DNA of 64,000 bases from Scleroderma bovista (GCA_037178675.1 JAYMGJ010000407.1:1-64000), one strand, 5' to 3'; positions 38,364 through 51,034 are shown, counted from the stretch's first letter. Numbers and translations: made by a program. Notes: generated from the sequence alone by a model not told the origin.

Positions 38364-41300
38364 ATGAATCCTTCTACTAATAGACCCCGGCGTAAGCGTG
38401 GCAAGCCTTCCAGTAGTGACAACAACGATGGAGGTCTGGCTCCGTTGGTCTTGTGGAAAATGCCCGTCATACTGACTTTCATCTTGTCCTTTCATTATTC
38501 GCACTGAAAAACAGACATCTATGTCCCATCTTCCTCTCGGTCCACTTACAACATGAACCGGGATGGTCCTTCGTCCCATGTCGATTCGCAGGAGCGTTTT
38601 TATAAGCACTCATCCGATGCTCATCATCGAAGTAGCAGGGACGAGTATGATGCAACTGATTCAAGGGATGCAGACCAATGGAGTGCACACAAAGGTGGCC
38701 GGGAATGGTCACCAAGGGAATTTGAGCGCAGTCACACATCATTTCGCCGTGGCGATGGCCAAGGATGGGGAACGTCGACATTTAACGACGACAGGTCTCA
38801 TCCCGACCGTGAATCCCCAGACTGGCGGCGGGGAGACCAGGATGATGACCGGGATGGCAAATGGGATAATAAGGAATCCCGTGGTCGAGGGAGCCGTCGC
38901 TGGCAAAGTGATAAGGGCTGGGACACACGAAAGCGTGACCGGAACCAGAACAGACGTCCATTGGACAATCCAGATGAAAGCGCCCCATCCAAGGAGGACC
39001 GCTTCTGGGAGCCTGGGCCCGGTTGGCAATCCCGTGGGGCAGACCAAGGTCATCGGAACCAGCGCCCTCGTAACAATGTCCAGGGGAAGAATAAAGGAAA
39101 GAAACAGGTTCAAAGCCGACAACGACAACGGGGAGATAAGGATCGAGATCGAGGTCGGTTTCCAGACCGCGACCGTCGACAGAATGAAGACACTTTGAAC
39201 AAGTATGTCTATTCTATGTATTCAACCCCAGTTCAATGAATGGTTGGTTTTGTAGCTGGCAGCGCAGGGAGATCCATCCCCTCCCTCCGAAACCACGTAG
39301 CCCTATTAAGCGGGCGCTAACACCCTCTCGCTCACGTTCTCGAACTCCCGATTCATTATATTCCAGACGATCATCCAGGAGTCGCTCGCGGTCCCGCTCA
39401 TATTCTCCTCGACCAAACACTTGTCATTCTAGCCCTCCAAGGGCCCGCAGCCCGAGTCCACTGGGAAGAAGATGCGGTGCAAACAGGTCAAGGTCCCCTG
39501 CGTCTTCTCAGCGTAGCTATTCTCAGCGCGGCCGTCCTCGGCGAAGGAGCATATCTTCTTTTTCATCATACAGCGGAAGTCGTAGCAGAAGTTCAAGCCG
39601 CAGTGGAGATGACCGTCCGAAGGCGAAACACCGTTTACCACCTGCCACGTCGATCAAGGATATTTCATTGTCAATATCCAAGACATCTCTTCACCAACGC
39701 TCCGAATTTCTCAATAGTCGTGAACCTGACACCAGTCGCAATGGCAAAGTTTATGCAAATGGCAAACAGCGAGTACGTTTTTCCATACCTTCTAGCGTTT
39801 TGCTTCACACACAAGCTTCGCACAGAACCATCGACCGTTACCTTCGGAAGCCGAGCGTCGAGCAAGTCTAGAAATGCCCCCTCCATCCGATGCACATTCA
39901 ACTACTACCTCACGCGTTCAACATAATGATTCCGCGACCTCTCCAGTATCGCAGCGTCACGAGGCTGGTAGTCCAACTAAGGCGCGCTTCGGCTTTTCCA
40001 GGTCTGCAGGGTTTAAGCCGATTGGACAAGCAAGCTCCTCGGTAAAAATGTTTTTCCCCCAAGACGACGAGGAATCGGAGGCCCGCAGATCTCCCCCGGA
40101 TGCCGATTCCCCGCCACGGACAGAAATTCCCATCAAACGCGCCCGCAAAGATATCAGTACGGACCGAGGGGAGGACGACAGGGAGTCCACGCAAGAAGAA
40201 TTAGCGTGGCATTCCAAAGTGACTGGTATCGAGCCTCCACCCCCTCCGTCACTTGCATTACGCGATGCCACGAAGGCACCTTTCTCACCAAAGCACGCTC
40301 GTAGCAGTGATGTGACAACATCTCCAGGACTACAAACTCGTCTCCCGGAACAGGAGGTTGATGGGATCACGCGACCATCATCCCCGACTCCGTTACCCAA
40401 AGAATTGTATGCAATTGTTAGTCAAGTTGGTGAAGGGACGTTTGGCAAAGTTTACAAGGCTCGCAATACTATCACCAATGTTCATGTCGCTTTGAAGCGG
40501 ATCCGCATGGAGGCAGAGAAGGATGGCTTTCCTGTCACGGCTATGCGCGAAATCAAGCTTTTGCAATCCCTTCGCCACCAGAACGTTGTTCGTTTGTATG
40601 AGATGATGGTCTCTAATGGTGCGTACTGTACTTGTATGATCATCATGTCACTCACGTTTCCCAGGATCTGTCTTCATGGTATTCGAGTACATGGATCATG
40701 ACCTTACTGGTGTCCTCTCCCAAACTCAATTCTCGTTTTCCGCAGCCAACTTGAAGTCTCTATGCAGCCAGATGCTAGCCGGCCTTGCATACCTCCATCA
40801 CAAAGGCGTCATTCACAGGGACATCAAGGGCTCCAATATCCTGATCAACAACCGAGGGGAACTGAAGCTTGCTGATTTTGGTCTGGCCCGATTTTACCAA
40901 AAACGTCGACGCAGCGACTACACGAATCGGGTGATCACCCTTTGGTACCGACCGCCCGAACTACTTTTTGGTGCAACTATATATGGTCCTGAGGTGGACA
41001 TGTGGAGTGCGGGGTAGGTTGTTTGACTTCTACTTGTGCCCTGATGCTCACTTTTGCATAATTAGTTGCATCATGCTTGAGCTATTCACGAAGAAGCCCG
41101 TGTTTCAGGGGAACGATGAGATCCATCAACTGGAGGTAATCTACCGGATCTTTGGAACTCCCACCACAGATCGTTGGCCCGGGATCACCGAGTTGCCGTG
41201 GTATGAGCTCGTGAAGCCGAAAGAGGCTGTCCCAGACCACTTCAGGGAGCTCTTTCAGAGGTGAGTATGTAAATGACGCGCTGTCCATGTTCGCTGACGT

Positions 41301-41602
41301 AGGTCTCTGGCAGATGGCTTTCTCCTGCAGCTCTCGACCTAGCAGAGCGACTACTGACGTATGACCCCACCAAACGAGTTACAGCATTGCAAGCTCTCGA
41401 GGCTCCTTATTTTACGGTTGAGCAGCCACCTCCAGAATTACCTGTTGGGTGCGTATTCCCGCATCCTTCTTTACCCCTTTCCTTACTGTTACCTTGTAGA
41501 CTATCGTCCCTGGAGGGCGAGTGGCATGAGCTGGAAACCAAGCGTGAACGAGCCAAAAAGCGACGTAAACTGGAAAATTCGCTGCAACAGCATGTCGTTT
41601 AA
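38364..41602 (+). CDS. CTK1: CTD kinase, Ctk1/CDK12 family
   Basis: Cyclin-dependent kinase phosphorylating Ser2 of the RNA polymerase II CTD during elongation. The start at 38364 ([17 protein letters not shown]) joins the next exon in frame through a GTCTGG donor, giving [15 protein letters not shown]. The N-terminal half is very Arg/Asp/Gly-rich and then strongly RS-rich (about 39290-39620), like splicing factors and metazoan CDK12/13. The kinase domain starts near 40410: [22 protein letters not shown], the PSTAIRE-equivalent [30 protein letters not shown]-loop [16 protein letters not shown], and VDMWSAGCIMLELF. It ends [10 protein letters not shown] at 41602. Introns interrupt the kinase at 40620, 41016, 41262 and about 41450. 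Confident on family. Confidence 0.92.
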
Positions 41603-41657
41603 TGTACTTAACGCATGGACTTCGTATCATCATATAACCCTGCATTCACACACACCC

Positions 41658-43212
41658 TCATGCGGAAACTGTTGTCGGTTGGATTAGGCCCTTCGCAGCC
41701 AGATGTTGAACAACGGCTTCCACCTGCAAATTGATGAGATAAACAGGTTCTCTTGGCAGTGGATACTAACATTCGCTGCGGTCGTTCGTATTTGCATGTC
41801 CCATCGCCTCGTGAACGGGGCGCCCGTATCTTCGGTTGTTTGCACAACGTCGCCCAGACCTCCTGCTTTACCTTGGGCATCATCTTCCTCTTTCCCACCG
41901 TCAAACCAGATGAGTTTATCGACTTGATCGATCGAGCCTTTTAAGCGACCTTGCTCGATCATCTTTCGTGCCATCGTTTCCGCTGCGCCAGGCGATAAGT
42001 CCAACAAAGCACCCAATCCACGGAAAGTGATATTATTGTATATTTTAGAGCTAGCTAAGAGGTTGTGCTCCATGACTGCGCGGTCAAGGACTGTCGAGGG
42101 CCCTGTGCGCTTGCTAGAAGAGGGTTCGGATGGCTCTTCGTCGTTCACAGTGGACGCTAGACGGTCATTGGAGGAGATGGCTATTTGGGCGAGCTGATGT
42201 GGTTTGAGTGTCTGCTCAAAGCTGTGGATCTCAGCGGGTCGAAGAATATGATCGAGGAACATTTTAGACAGTATATTGTACGTTGGAAGGTCGCATGAAC
42301 GTTCGTCCCGATACAATGATGCCAGGACGCGGGATCGGTTCGGCCCTGCAGGTGCGAGCACCGCGCAAGTAACAGCAGATGACCTAATATGCAAGATAAA
42401 GGAATCGGAAGACAAGGTAGATATATCAACGTACAAGAGTTCCCTCCGCTCTTCTTCATCAATATCAGCTGCCCAGCTAAGTTCATGGTACCTCATGGCA
42501 GCCTCTAGGAATTTACGAGCGTAATCACTGATTCGTGCCTGGCACAATTTGAATTGCAATTGCGTTTCTCTTTCCGTCGTGGAATTAGAGAGCAATGCTG
42601 CACGATTATAATATGTTTCTGCCTGAACTGAATCCTCATCTTCGAGTAACAACCGGACGATGCGAATGTAGATGCGGAACTTCTCGTCATCAGGCAGTGA
42701 GCTGGTTGGCCCGCCCACTGAGTCTCGGCGACACGATACATGGAAGAAATCACCAACCGGGAACCAGAGTCGAGGGAGATACCCATAAGTACGCGTGCAG
42801 CTTCGGTCCATTCTTCTTCGGCCTCGAGCAGATCTGCAAGCTGAAACCTGAGCGAGTTCACCTTGAAATGCTTTAATCCCGCATTGCATTACCAAAGGAG
42901 CAGACACACCTGTTCTTCGTAGCTTACAATGCGGGGCTGAAGAACGCGTAATGTGTCTTGAGTGATACGCTTTCGTAGGTCGTGGTCAACGATTTGGCTG
43001 GTGACAAGGTTCTTTACGAGCTCTGTGAGAACCTGTCTACCAACCGCAAGGCTGGCGGTCTCTTGGTTGACGACCGTGTCTACGAGAACATGGAGATCGT
43101 CAGCCACGGAGCCTTGATTGGCACGGGATAATATTTCTGAGAGAAGGCCCAGGTAGCCTGCTGTCTTGTCCTTTTGGGCGAGATTAGCTAGTTGTGATAA
43201 CTTGACGTCCAT
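41658..43212 (-). CDS. CSN4: COP9 signalosome subunit 4
   Basis: PCI-domain subunit of the COP9 signalosome, which removes Nedd8 from cullins. The start at 43212 gives MDVKLSQLANLAQKDKTAGY. The N-terminal helical repeats include FQLADLLEAEEEWTEAARVL and KFRIYIRIVRLLLEDED. The PCI/winged-helix part reads YNNITFRGLGALLDLSPGAA and ARKMIEQGRLKGSIDQVDK. The last coding exon is reached by a GTTAGT donor after ...RTTAAN and encodes VEAVVQHLAAKGL before the stop at 41658; without this splice the frame ends in unrelated sequence at 41684. An alternative GT (GTTCCC) explains the junction LDSVGGPTSSLPDDEK. The 55-bp gap to CTK1 means overlapping 3' UTRs. Confidence 0.93.
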
Positions 43213-43556
43213 CTTCAGGAGGTTCGGAGGATTCCGGAGATTTGCAACTTATCTTTCCATCATCAACCAATATTTGCTCATCGCCGAGCTGCGCGCACAT
43301 CGCCACTGGCATTGGAAGGCAACGATAACAAGGGCGCTACATGGTTCTACCGTCGTGCTTCTCATGAATCCATGCGCGAAATAGCAGTCGGCTTTAGCGA
43401 AGAGATGCATTAACTTGGTGTTCCAAACTTAGCTCTCCGCCAGAGATAGATCATTTATTTCGGAATCTGTATCTCTACTGTTCAATGGAATAAAGTCTTC
43501 CTGGCAACGCGCAAATCGCAATCTCCATCGTTCGTTACTTCAGAGGGGTGCAGGTC
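43213..43556. promoter_or_regulatory. divergent intergenic region CSN4 / uncharacterised gene
   Basis: 344 bp between outward-facing starts. No coding signal that I trust; a minor open frame at 43166-43384 overlaps the CSN4 start. The stretch must carry both promoters. Confidence 0.5.
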
Positions 43557-46105
43557 ATGCCCCGAGCTTTGGACCCATTAGAGGAGGTGGAGCCCGCCAG
43601 CTCACCGGATTCAGAGCATAATTCTGCAGCGCCGACAGCTCATCATCATTCTCACCGACGCCTTTCAGGACGCCCCTCCCGCCTAAATTCGACTTCGAGG
43701 TGCCATCATACCCAGAATTGTTCTTGTGTACTCAAAAATTTAGTGGTCGTGGTCCCGTCACCCAGTTTTACTATTGATCACTGTCAGCCTGCGAACTCGC
43801 CGGGTCCTCCTGATCGGCTCTCACAGGGCATCTTGATGCCGTTATTTCCTTCTGTGAGTTTTTTTTTTCACGCAGAAGATACCGGTTCACATTTCAAGAT
43901 GTCTGGTCAACTGAATGCCATTGCACGCGAGTTCGATTTCCCTAGCACTATGGGCATTTCCTTGTATTGCAAAGTCGTCATCAATGGGACTACAATGACG
44001 CCTCGCATATCGGAGTGTTCTTGGAAGTACCTATCCAGTCACTTTTTTAGTACCAAATCAAACTCTGGTACCCAGGAAACGGTCACGATTGGCAGCATTG
44101 AGTTCGACATCGACTTGAACAAGGCAGCGTGGGTGAATGAATGGATCTCTGGCGAAGTTCAGAACACTGGGCAGTCCGCGTCTTCTCTGTTCACCTATTT
44201 TACTAGAGGAACCTCTACCAACTTTGTAGACAATGGTTCACTTCTGACGTCCAGAGCAAGCCAAGTCACTCAAACGCCTCCCCAATTTCCCATCGAACAC
44301 TCACTAGGGTATGGACGAGAATGCCAGCAGGGCTCTTCACAGGGTATGTTATTTTCTGTAAATCAAAGTAGATCTCACCTTTTATATCAACTGCGCAGCC
44401 TCTCCTTTGTGTCCTGCTTCGAGTGCCTGTTCAGGGCGAGTTACTGCAGCGAACGACGCTGAGACAAGTACAGAACGGCTTGTAACTTACAGCGCCCCAG
44501 GAGTGCCAGCGAAGGTGTCCGTGGAGCACTCTGGTTTTGAACCGTGTAAGTATGTCATCATTCGAGATTTCCAAACTAACTCCCTTTCAGACCTTGAATA
44601 TTCGCCTAATGTATTCCCCATCTACTCCGATGCCAACTCCAGGGATAAAGAAAAAATAACGGTTAATCTTCCTTCCTGCTTTCCTTGGCTGTACATCTGT
44701 AAGTGTAGAAACTCATCAGGCAAATTGGGTAATCATACCATCTGCAACAGTCCAGTGGGTATACCCGTACATTACCCCCTACCCTGAGTTATGTGCAGAG
44801 GTCACTGCGCCAGACACCTCTCAAGTGTTATCTTCCTCGGAGTCCCTGCCTGAACAGCCATGCGTAAACGTCAAACTCCCTGCGACGTACCCGTCTTTGG
44901 ATATTTGTAACTACGACGTCTTTTTGGTCGAGTTCCGTCTTAGGTTTACTTATACAGATCCGCCTGTCTACCCGTGGAACGTGCTTCATATATATCCACA
45001 AATAACCATCAGTGATTGCTGTATCACTACTGTCAAACAAACACATCGCCCTCCAATTGACGCCTTGTGTACGTTTCTCATTGTCTGTTGAAGCTGTTCA
45101 ACTGACTTGCCCGTACAGGCACTTGCGACGGCTCCCCAAGCCCACGGCCCTATCTTCAAGGTCCAACACTCTGTCCGCGTTCCCGAGCAGTTAGTGCTCT
45201 CCACGGCCCCCCAAATTCTCACGACAAAATTAGTGGTTCCGCGACCCGGAAAGCTACTGGGCAAGGCACTGATAATACAGTGCGAAGAAACAGGAAAGCG
45301 CATGAAGAGGTTCATGCTACTGTTTCCCGTTTCTCACAGAAAAAGCGGAATGGCTGGATTTTCGATTCTTCTCATCTGTTACATGACGAGGCTCTCCGAG
45401 GTGGAGTGGGCTGGAGTCAGGGTGGTCATACGAAACCTCCATTGTACCCACCGCAGATCAGGGGCGATACTCGACCATGTATCCTCCCAAGCCGGCCGAA
45501 CTCCCATGGGGTAGTGAATACGCACACTCCCTACTCCGCACCAGTGACGCTCAGTCAGGATACGCTGGCTAGTTCTGATATTTTTCCTGTTGTGCCCCCG
45601 GTCATTCAATTGCCGCCGCCGTCGGTACATTCCCGTAGTGCAGGGGTTGCTCTACCTCCGGCGCTCGTTGTCTGTGAGTCACCGTTGCCTCGCATTCCTG
45701 CGCGGCCACAATTTTCGATCTCGCGGATTTCCCGCGCTATGAAGTCTATTATACCACGATTGCGAAAGAGCAACTCTCTGCAGTCTGCCAGGACTCTTGT
45801 CCCTGATGACAATGTAAATCACACTGAAAGTCACAGCCCCAGGCTTGCTTCGCTGGATATACGCCATCTAGATACCCGCAATGCCTCAACTCCTGATTTA
45901 CAGAGGCGTTTCCCACTCTTATCTGGAGGGCAAGGAAATCAGCCCCTGGAGAGAACGAAGTCTGAATCTCGGGGCAACAGTGAGTTTCTTACTTTTCAAT
46001 ATTTTCACAGTCTAATGTCACAGAGCTTCCAACACCCACCCCGCTATGGATTCCACAGAGGCCCTAGCTGTAGAATTTGTCCTGGAAGCAGGAATCGATA
46101 TCTGA
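43557..46105 (+). CDS. uncharacterised multi-exon fungal protein with YP/IYP modules
   Basis: No recognised family. The ATG at 43557 opens a Ser/Pro/His-rich lead (MPRALDPLEEVEPASSPDSE). The next exon begins MSGQLNAIAREFDFPSTMGI and contains a compact globular-looking block with TMTPRISECSWKYLSSHFF and GSIEFDIDLNKAAWVNEWI. Downstream, short exons encode repeated modules of related pattern: FEPYLEYSPNVFPIYS, then VNLPSCFPWLYI, then VKLPATYPSLDICNYDVFLV followed by YTDPPVYPWNVLHIYPQI. The last third is basic and Ser/Pro-rich (ISRAMKSIIPRLRKSNSL). Splicing the last intron at 45979 to the AG at 46024-46025 gives a C-terminus MDSTEALAVEFVLEAGIDI, stop 46103-46105; other ends are possible. No signal peptide or membrane span is evident. 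Confidence 0.62.
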
Positions 46106-46427
46106 ATATGTTATACAGTGGTTCGTTGCGGTACTGCTACACTCTACTGTTACAATGACATAATGACATGGTGATCAGCTCGAGGAGTGAGTTCCGAAAT
46201 GGATCGTGCATAGGCGAACATTACTCTTCAGGATGAGACGAAGCGAGGGTATATCCCGCTCCTGACATGACAACGCCTGACGGAGAGTCTTCACCAGTCA
46301 CGTTAACATCGCCAGCCTGATTGTCGGATTTGCATGCTTCTCGTCTCGATCTCTCACGCTGGTCATGCAAAGCTTTCGTCTTCCTGTCATCCAGGAAGGC
46401 AAGCTTTACCTGACACGAGATGTGAGC
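46106..46427. other. intergenic, between convergent genes
   Basis: 322 bp between tail-to-tail genes. It contains a short repeat (ATGACATAATGACAT near 46155) and no supported coding region. Likely 3' untranslated sequence of both neighbours. Confidence 0.5.
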
Positions 46428-47129
46428 TCACCCGGATTGAAAGGGAAGATGAAATGGACATGCATTCTGTGCAGCCGCAGCCGCGGCTGCTTTCTCTTCT
46501 GCTCTGTTTCGCTGCATGCGCCCCTGTTTCTCAGTTTCCAGATCAATAGCCTCTTTTAATATTGCAGCACCGATGCATAGATTTTCCATGTAGCGCGGGT
46601 TGAAGACATAGTAGGGTTGTAGAGCTTTTACCTGCAACAATCAAGTTGACGAGTCCGACATAGTTGGGCTAAACATTAATATACCTCTGGTCGGAACCCG
46701 AGCTTGTACAATAATCAGTCCGAGAACATAGATGAAGGGTGTGTCACACCTCGATGGCATACTCCAGAGCACCCTTGGTGTCCATAAGTCGTCGTTTAAT
46801 GAGGTCGTTGGTCGATTTGAATTGTTGATATTTGGGATTGTCCGGTTCACGAAGCATGTTTTCGGCAATTGTTGCCAAAGTCTGGAATTACTTAAGTTAG
46901 GGGCATAGCTCTAGCAAATCACTTCGCAAGGGACTGAACTCGCCTTCAACGAGGTCAGTGCTGCTTCTTTGGAGTTGGGCCGAAGTATACCTGGGTTGAT
47001 CAAGCGCCGGAATGCTTGTCGCTTTTCGTGCTCCTGCACTTCCGAGGAAGAATTGACTGTGTTCTCATTGCGCCGCAGAGCGGCTGCCATGGCAAGAGTC
47101 TCAGGCGGCGGTCGGTGTCGGTCTGCCAT
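46428..47129 (-). CDS. PUB-domain protein
   Basis: Small protein with a PUB/PUG domain, the fold that binds the C-terminal tail of the p97/Cdc48 ATPase in peptide N-glycanase and UBX proteins. The start at 47129 gives MADRHRPPPETLAMAAALRR. A helical lead follows (HEKRQAFRRLINPGILRPNS), then the PUB core across two or three exons: TLATIAENMLREPDNPKYQQ, FKSTNDLIKRRLMDTKG, ALEYAIELGFRPEVKAL. The tail is a charged helix with a poly-Ala run (RAEEKAAAAAAAQNACPF). About 170 residues. No catalytic transglutaminase domain is present, so this is not a full peptide N-glycanase. A role in Cdc48-dependent ubiquitin handling is inferred from the domain alone. Confidence 0.75.
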
Positions 47130-47321
47130 GTAGAATGGGAGCGAATATCGTGCAGAGGAACAGGTATAGCGCGGGTGTTGGGCAAGTGGCTAAACTTAAG
47201 AACTGGCTCAGGCTCACTTCGGGATGTAACGTCGAAGTTGACAACAAGTGTGGTATAAATATATTACATAATGCTACAAGGAGAGAGGGTATGGAAAGTT
47301 ACAGTACAACATTTATGCGTA

Positions 47322-50300
47322 TTATTCCAACTTACAACTGTCTGAATCAGCCGCCCGTCCGCTACCGTGATGGTAAGCACTGCTGGTATGCTTCTGATTA
47401 TCCGAAGGAAAGTCGTCCTCTGACGAACTGTGACTACTCCAACCTAGCTCCCCTCCGCCTGTGTTTTGTGGCGTGAATACACTAGGGTCTGAAAATCTGT
47501 GGGGGACCGAGAATGGTATTTTCAATGCTGAGAGAGACTTGGGGCGAAGTTTGGTGAAGAAGTTCGGTGACGTGGGATTATTTGTGGAGGGACGATCGCT
47601 CACATCATTTGTATCGTTCCGTTGATCAAGTAGGTCGGATGTCCATTTGCGACGTAAGGAAGGGGAGCGGAGGGGATCATTGTCATTACGATTTTCATTG
47701 CCGTGCGGCGTGGATGGACCGGACTCGGGAGTAACTGCGGCAGTGGGGCGCCCGCGTCTAAAATACCAGGCTGTGCCTTTATCGGCGAAGGCACTTTCTG
47801 TGTCAGTATCCATAGGAAGTGGCGTCTCAGCATCCCTCGAGATAGCAGTAAGGAGTGCATCAGTGATAGGCTCAGGGTTATTCCCGTCGGTGACTTCATT
47901 GGCGATCGTACTTGAAGTCAGCCTTACGGGCCGCATAGCCTGTCGGACTGCTTGTCGACCAAGCTGAATCTGCGCTTCTATTCGGTATCGATTCTCAATC
48001 ATGTGTAACTTCACAGATTCGAAACAAAAATCAGCCCTCGTTCCGAAAATTCACCCAAAAAAATAGGCACCTTAGGCCAGGTAACAACTTGCCCGATTTG
48101 CATCATTCTTTCAAGCTCTATCGGATCTGGATCACTCAGAATGCGGAACCAGTCCTGATAATCTTGTTAAGGTATATTCGAACTTAGGGAAGATACGCAC
48201 CAGAACTCGAGTCTTTGGCCATATTCTGTGAGTAAACCGTTTATAGTTAATTTAGATCCTGGTGCAGAATGGAATGGTACATACGTGACAGTACCGTCGA
48301 AGCGTTGCAGGAAGACACTGGACCAATCCTGACCGAGGAGTTGTGGTAAAAGTTCCAAGTCACGGATAACCTAGTCAAGCTACCTTAGAGAAGTCACAAC
48401 GTGGTCATACAAGACTCACCTTGAAGTTCTTCGTAAGCTCGAGTTTGAGCCATTGTTCAGCAGCAGACAACAGAAAGTTCCCTCGCCAACCTATGTAACT
48501 AATTATTAGAAGGAGAAAACGGGAATGCAGATTCACACCTTTGCCCTTCCGATTAGCAACGGGCTTGCCTGCTGAACCTCGAGAAGCGAAGAAAAATAAA
48601 TGAACATGCGGATTCACTTGGGATACCACAGGATGGGTAACTGAGCCAAGTATGAAAATAAGCGCAAGATGGAATGTGAAATGGAAAATACCATTGAAGT
48701 AAAGATTGAGCGCCTGAAGAGGAATATCGACTCTTCATACACAACGTCAACATCTGAACCACAGAAGACGTGCCACGCATACCGCAATGACCCATCTTTG
48801 AATTTGCTACCCCAGTTCCATGGCCCAATTCGTCCGTCGGGAAGTTTTTGCATAAGGACAACCGGATTCACAATCCCCGGAACAGCAGCCGAAGCAAGTA
48901 CGGCTGACCAAATGATGGTATCTGGTGCAGTGAGATAATTCAGCAACTTCGTTGGACTAGAATCTCTTATCAGTGTCTATCTGACATATTTGTAAACAGT
49001 ACTGACGAGTGACGATCAGCAGGAATGACAGAAACATTGAGTATTCGCCCCGTCCTCAAATAAGCCTCCCGAAAGGTCATCGATCCTCGCGTGAAAAAGG
49101 TACACTAGAATGATTCAGCGGGGAATCGGTGGACTCTAACAGTGCCTATCACAGACCTTTCTGGCCCATGCCACACTATCAAAACGGGCGCCGGTGTTCA
49201 GAAATCTCTTTATCCAGATACTGAATGGTTCTTCGCATGCTGTTATTTTGTGAGCGAGTTCCGGGACAAGCAAGGCCTTCAATTCCGCATCCGTCCTCGT
49301 GCACACGAGGGCAGCAATGAGACCACCGGCAGACGTCCCCGCAACGACACGAGGTAACAAACCGGCATCAAGAAATGCCTTAACGACCCCGAAATGGTCT
49401 TAGTAGCACAGATAAATAACTTGGCTGCATGGCACGCAGACCAACACTTACAGTAGCCAAAGGATGCACCGCCTGACAGGCAAAGAGCAGACGTCCCAAG
49501 ATTGGTGCTTGCACTTTTGAAGAAACGTTTCTTTTCCTCATTCGAAAGTTCTGTCGACTCTCGAATGAACTGAAGCGCCTTTGTTTGCTCGTCGTAGTAG
49601 GCTGACAACAAGCTGTATCTTCGATATATCGATCCAACAATGCTGCTGACTTACATTCAATCATATCTTTAGTTCTGAAAAAGGTCTAACTTCATCAGAG
49701 TTGCATTGAACTGCGATAGCATAGGAGCTCACTTCGCTGTATAACCTGAAATTATAGTGTTAGTTTTTTTGTCTTGCATCAAATCAGCCCAAAGAAATAA
49801 CTTTTTACCTAGTCGACTCCACACCAGCAAAATTATTCCTTATGCAAGTCTCAAGCACGCCAAGCAGCCCGCGTACATCCTTTTTCTCCCTCAGAAATTT
49901 CAGAGAACGGTTAACCTAATGGAAGTTCACAGATGAAATGCAGGTAAAGGACCGCATTCTCACCTTTTTAACCAATTTCCAATCATAAAAAGCGTCTTCA
50001 TCGAATTTTTTCCATTCGTTGAAATTTAGGTATTCATCCAGTGCAAGCGCCGCCTCCTTCCATTCCTAAATACAAACAATAAATAATAGATAGAGACCAA
50101 CAATGCACAGCAGCGTATGTACATACGTCATATGTTTGTGCTGCTCGGAGGCGCTTTCGGAGCAATCCTTTGCGACCCCGCCCTAATACACAACGGAGTC
50201 AATATACTTTCGCTCGCTGAATAACGTACGTACAAGCTGTAAGCCATTCTTTGGTATTGACCAACTGTCTGATCGTCACATAAAGCCCAAACTGGACAAA

Positions 50301-50789
50301 TATGACAGCGAAGATAAACAACTGTAGCGCGTGAAATCAACAGGATACACTTGGAACATCGGACATTTGGTGTGCCCACCAGAAGTGGCCATCTTAAGAG
50401 AAGGAACAACCAGTCTTGCCTGCGATCCGTCTGTTTCTCTTTCTTTCGGCGTCTATGTATCAATCAGAAAAGTAAGACAAAGAAGTCATACGATGGCAAT
50501 CACCTCTTGACTTTGAGATTGACGGGAGCGAAGTCGGAAAGCGCGGAAACTTTCTGAACGCGCGGACTGTGTGTAACGGGGGTACTTGGATGTGTGCTAG
50601 GTGATGCTGCACCAAGGTTATCTGTCCCACTGAAATCGTCCGCATGGAGTGCAGCTACAAACGCATCTATATGACTATGACCTGGCGGTCGGAACGTCAG
50701 AACGGTAAATAGAACCTTGAGACCTACGATTCGTCTACATAGTCAACGTCAAATACCGTCTGAGTCTGTTTCATCCCTGGTCCATCCAT
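47322..50789 (-). CDS. patatin-type triacylglycerol lipase, Tgl3/4/5-like
   Basis: Lipid-droplet lipase/acyltransferase of the Tgl3-5 family, mobilising stored triacylglycerol. A likely start is the ATG at 50789 (MDGPGMKQTQTVFDVDYVDE), but the first junction is not resolved. A basic lead (KVKRRRRKKEKQTDRRQDW) precedes a hydrophobic segment (LFLLLRWPLL) and the family's DUF3336 region (TYDEWKEAALALDEYLN). The patatin domain has the glycine-rich CLSGGASFGYYHFG, the catalytic serine in GTSAGG (near 49320), and the catalytic aspartate in KDGSL (near 48800). After it come HVHLFFFASRGSAGKPV and a C-terminal block LWPKTRVLDWFRILSDPDP. The last exon is a Ser/Thr/Pro-rich tail ending at 47322. Many introns; exact borders near 49700-50300 are approximate. 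Confidence 0.88.
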
Positions 50790-50849
50790 TAAATAGCATG
50801 TGCGCGGACGGGGTAAGACGGTGATGGGAGTTAATTGAGCAGGACCAAA

Positions 50850-50921
50850 CCTGAGGCCTGAGGATCCACTTGCCATGTGAATAAAGATTACATAATCAGC
50901 ATGTGGGGCTCAGGCCTCAGG
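50850..50921. repeat. 13-bp perfect inverted repeat with 46-bp loop
   Basis: The arm CCTGAGGCCTGAG at 50850-50862 is the exact reverse complement of CTCAGGCCTCAGG at 50909-50921. It lies in the 245-bp gap just upstream of the lipase start and downstream of ORC4. It could be a paired binding site, a cruciform, or a scar of a small element; the sequence alone does not say. Confidence 0.8.
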
Positions 50922-51034
50922 GGTCTTTCCCATCCAGGACATGTATGTACACCGATCAAGATGTTTATGACAATATTGATAGTTCGAGTCATTACTGTCT
51001 ACCTTGGATAATCATGTTCAGAATAAAATCTCTA

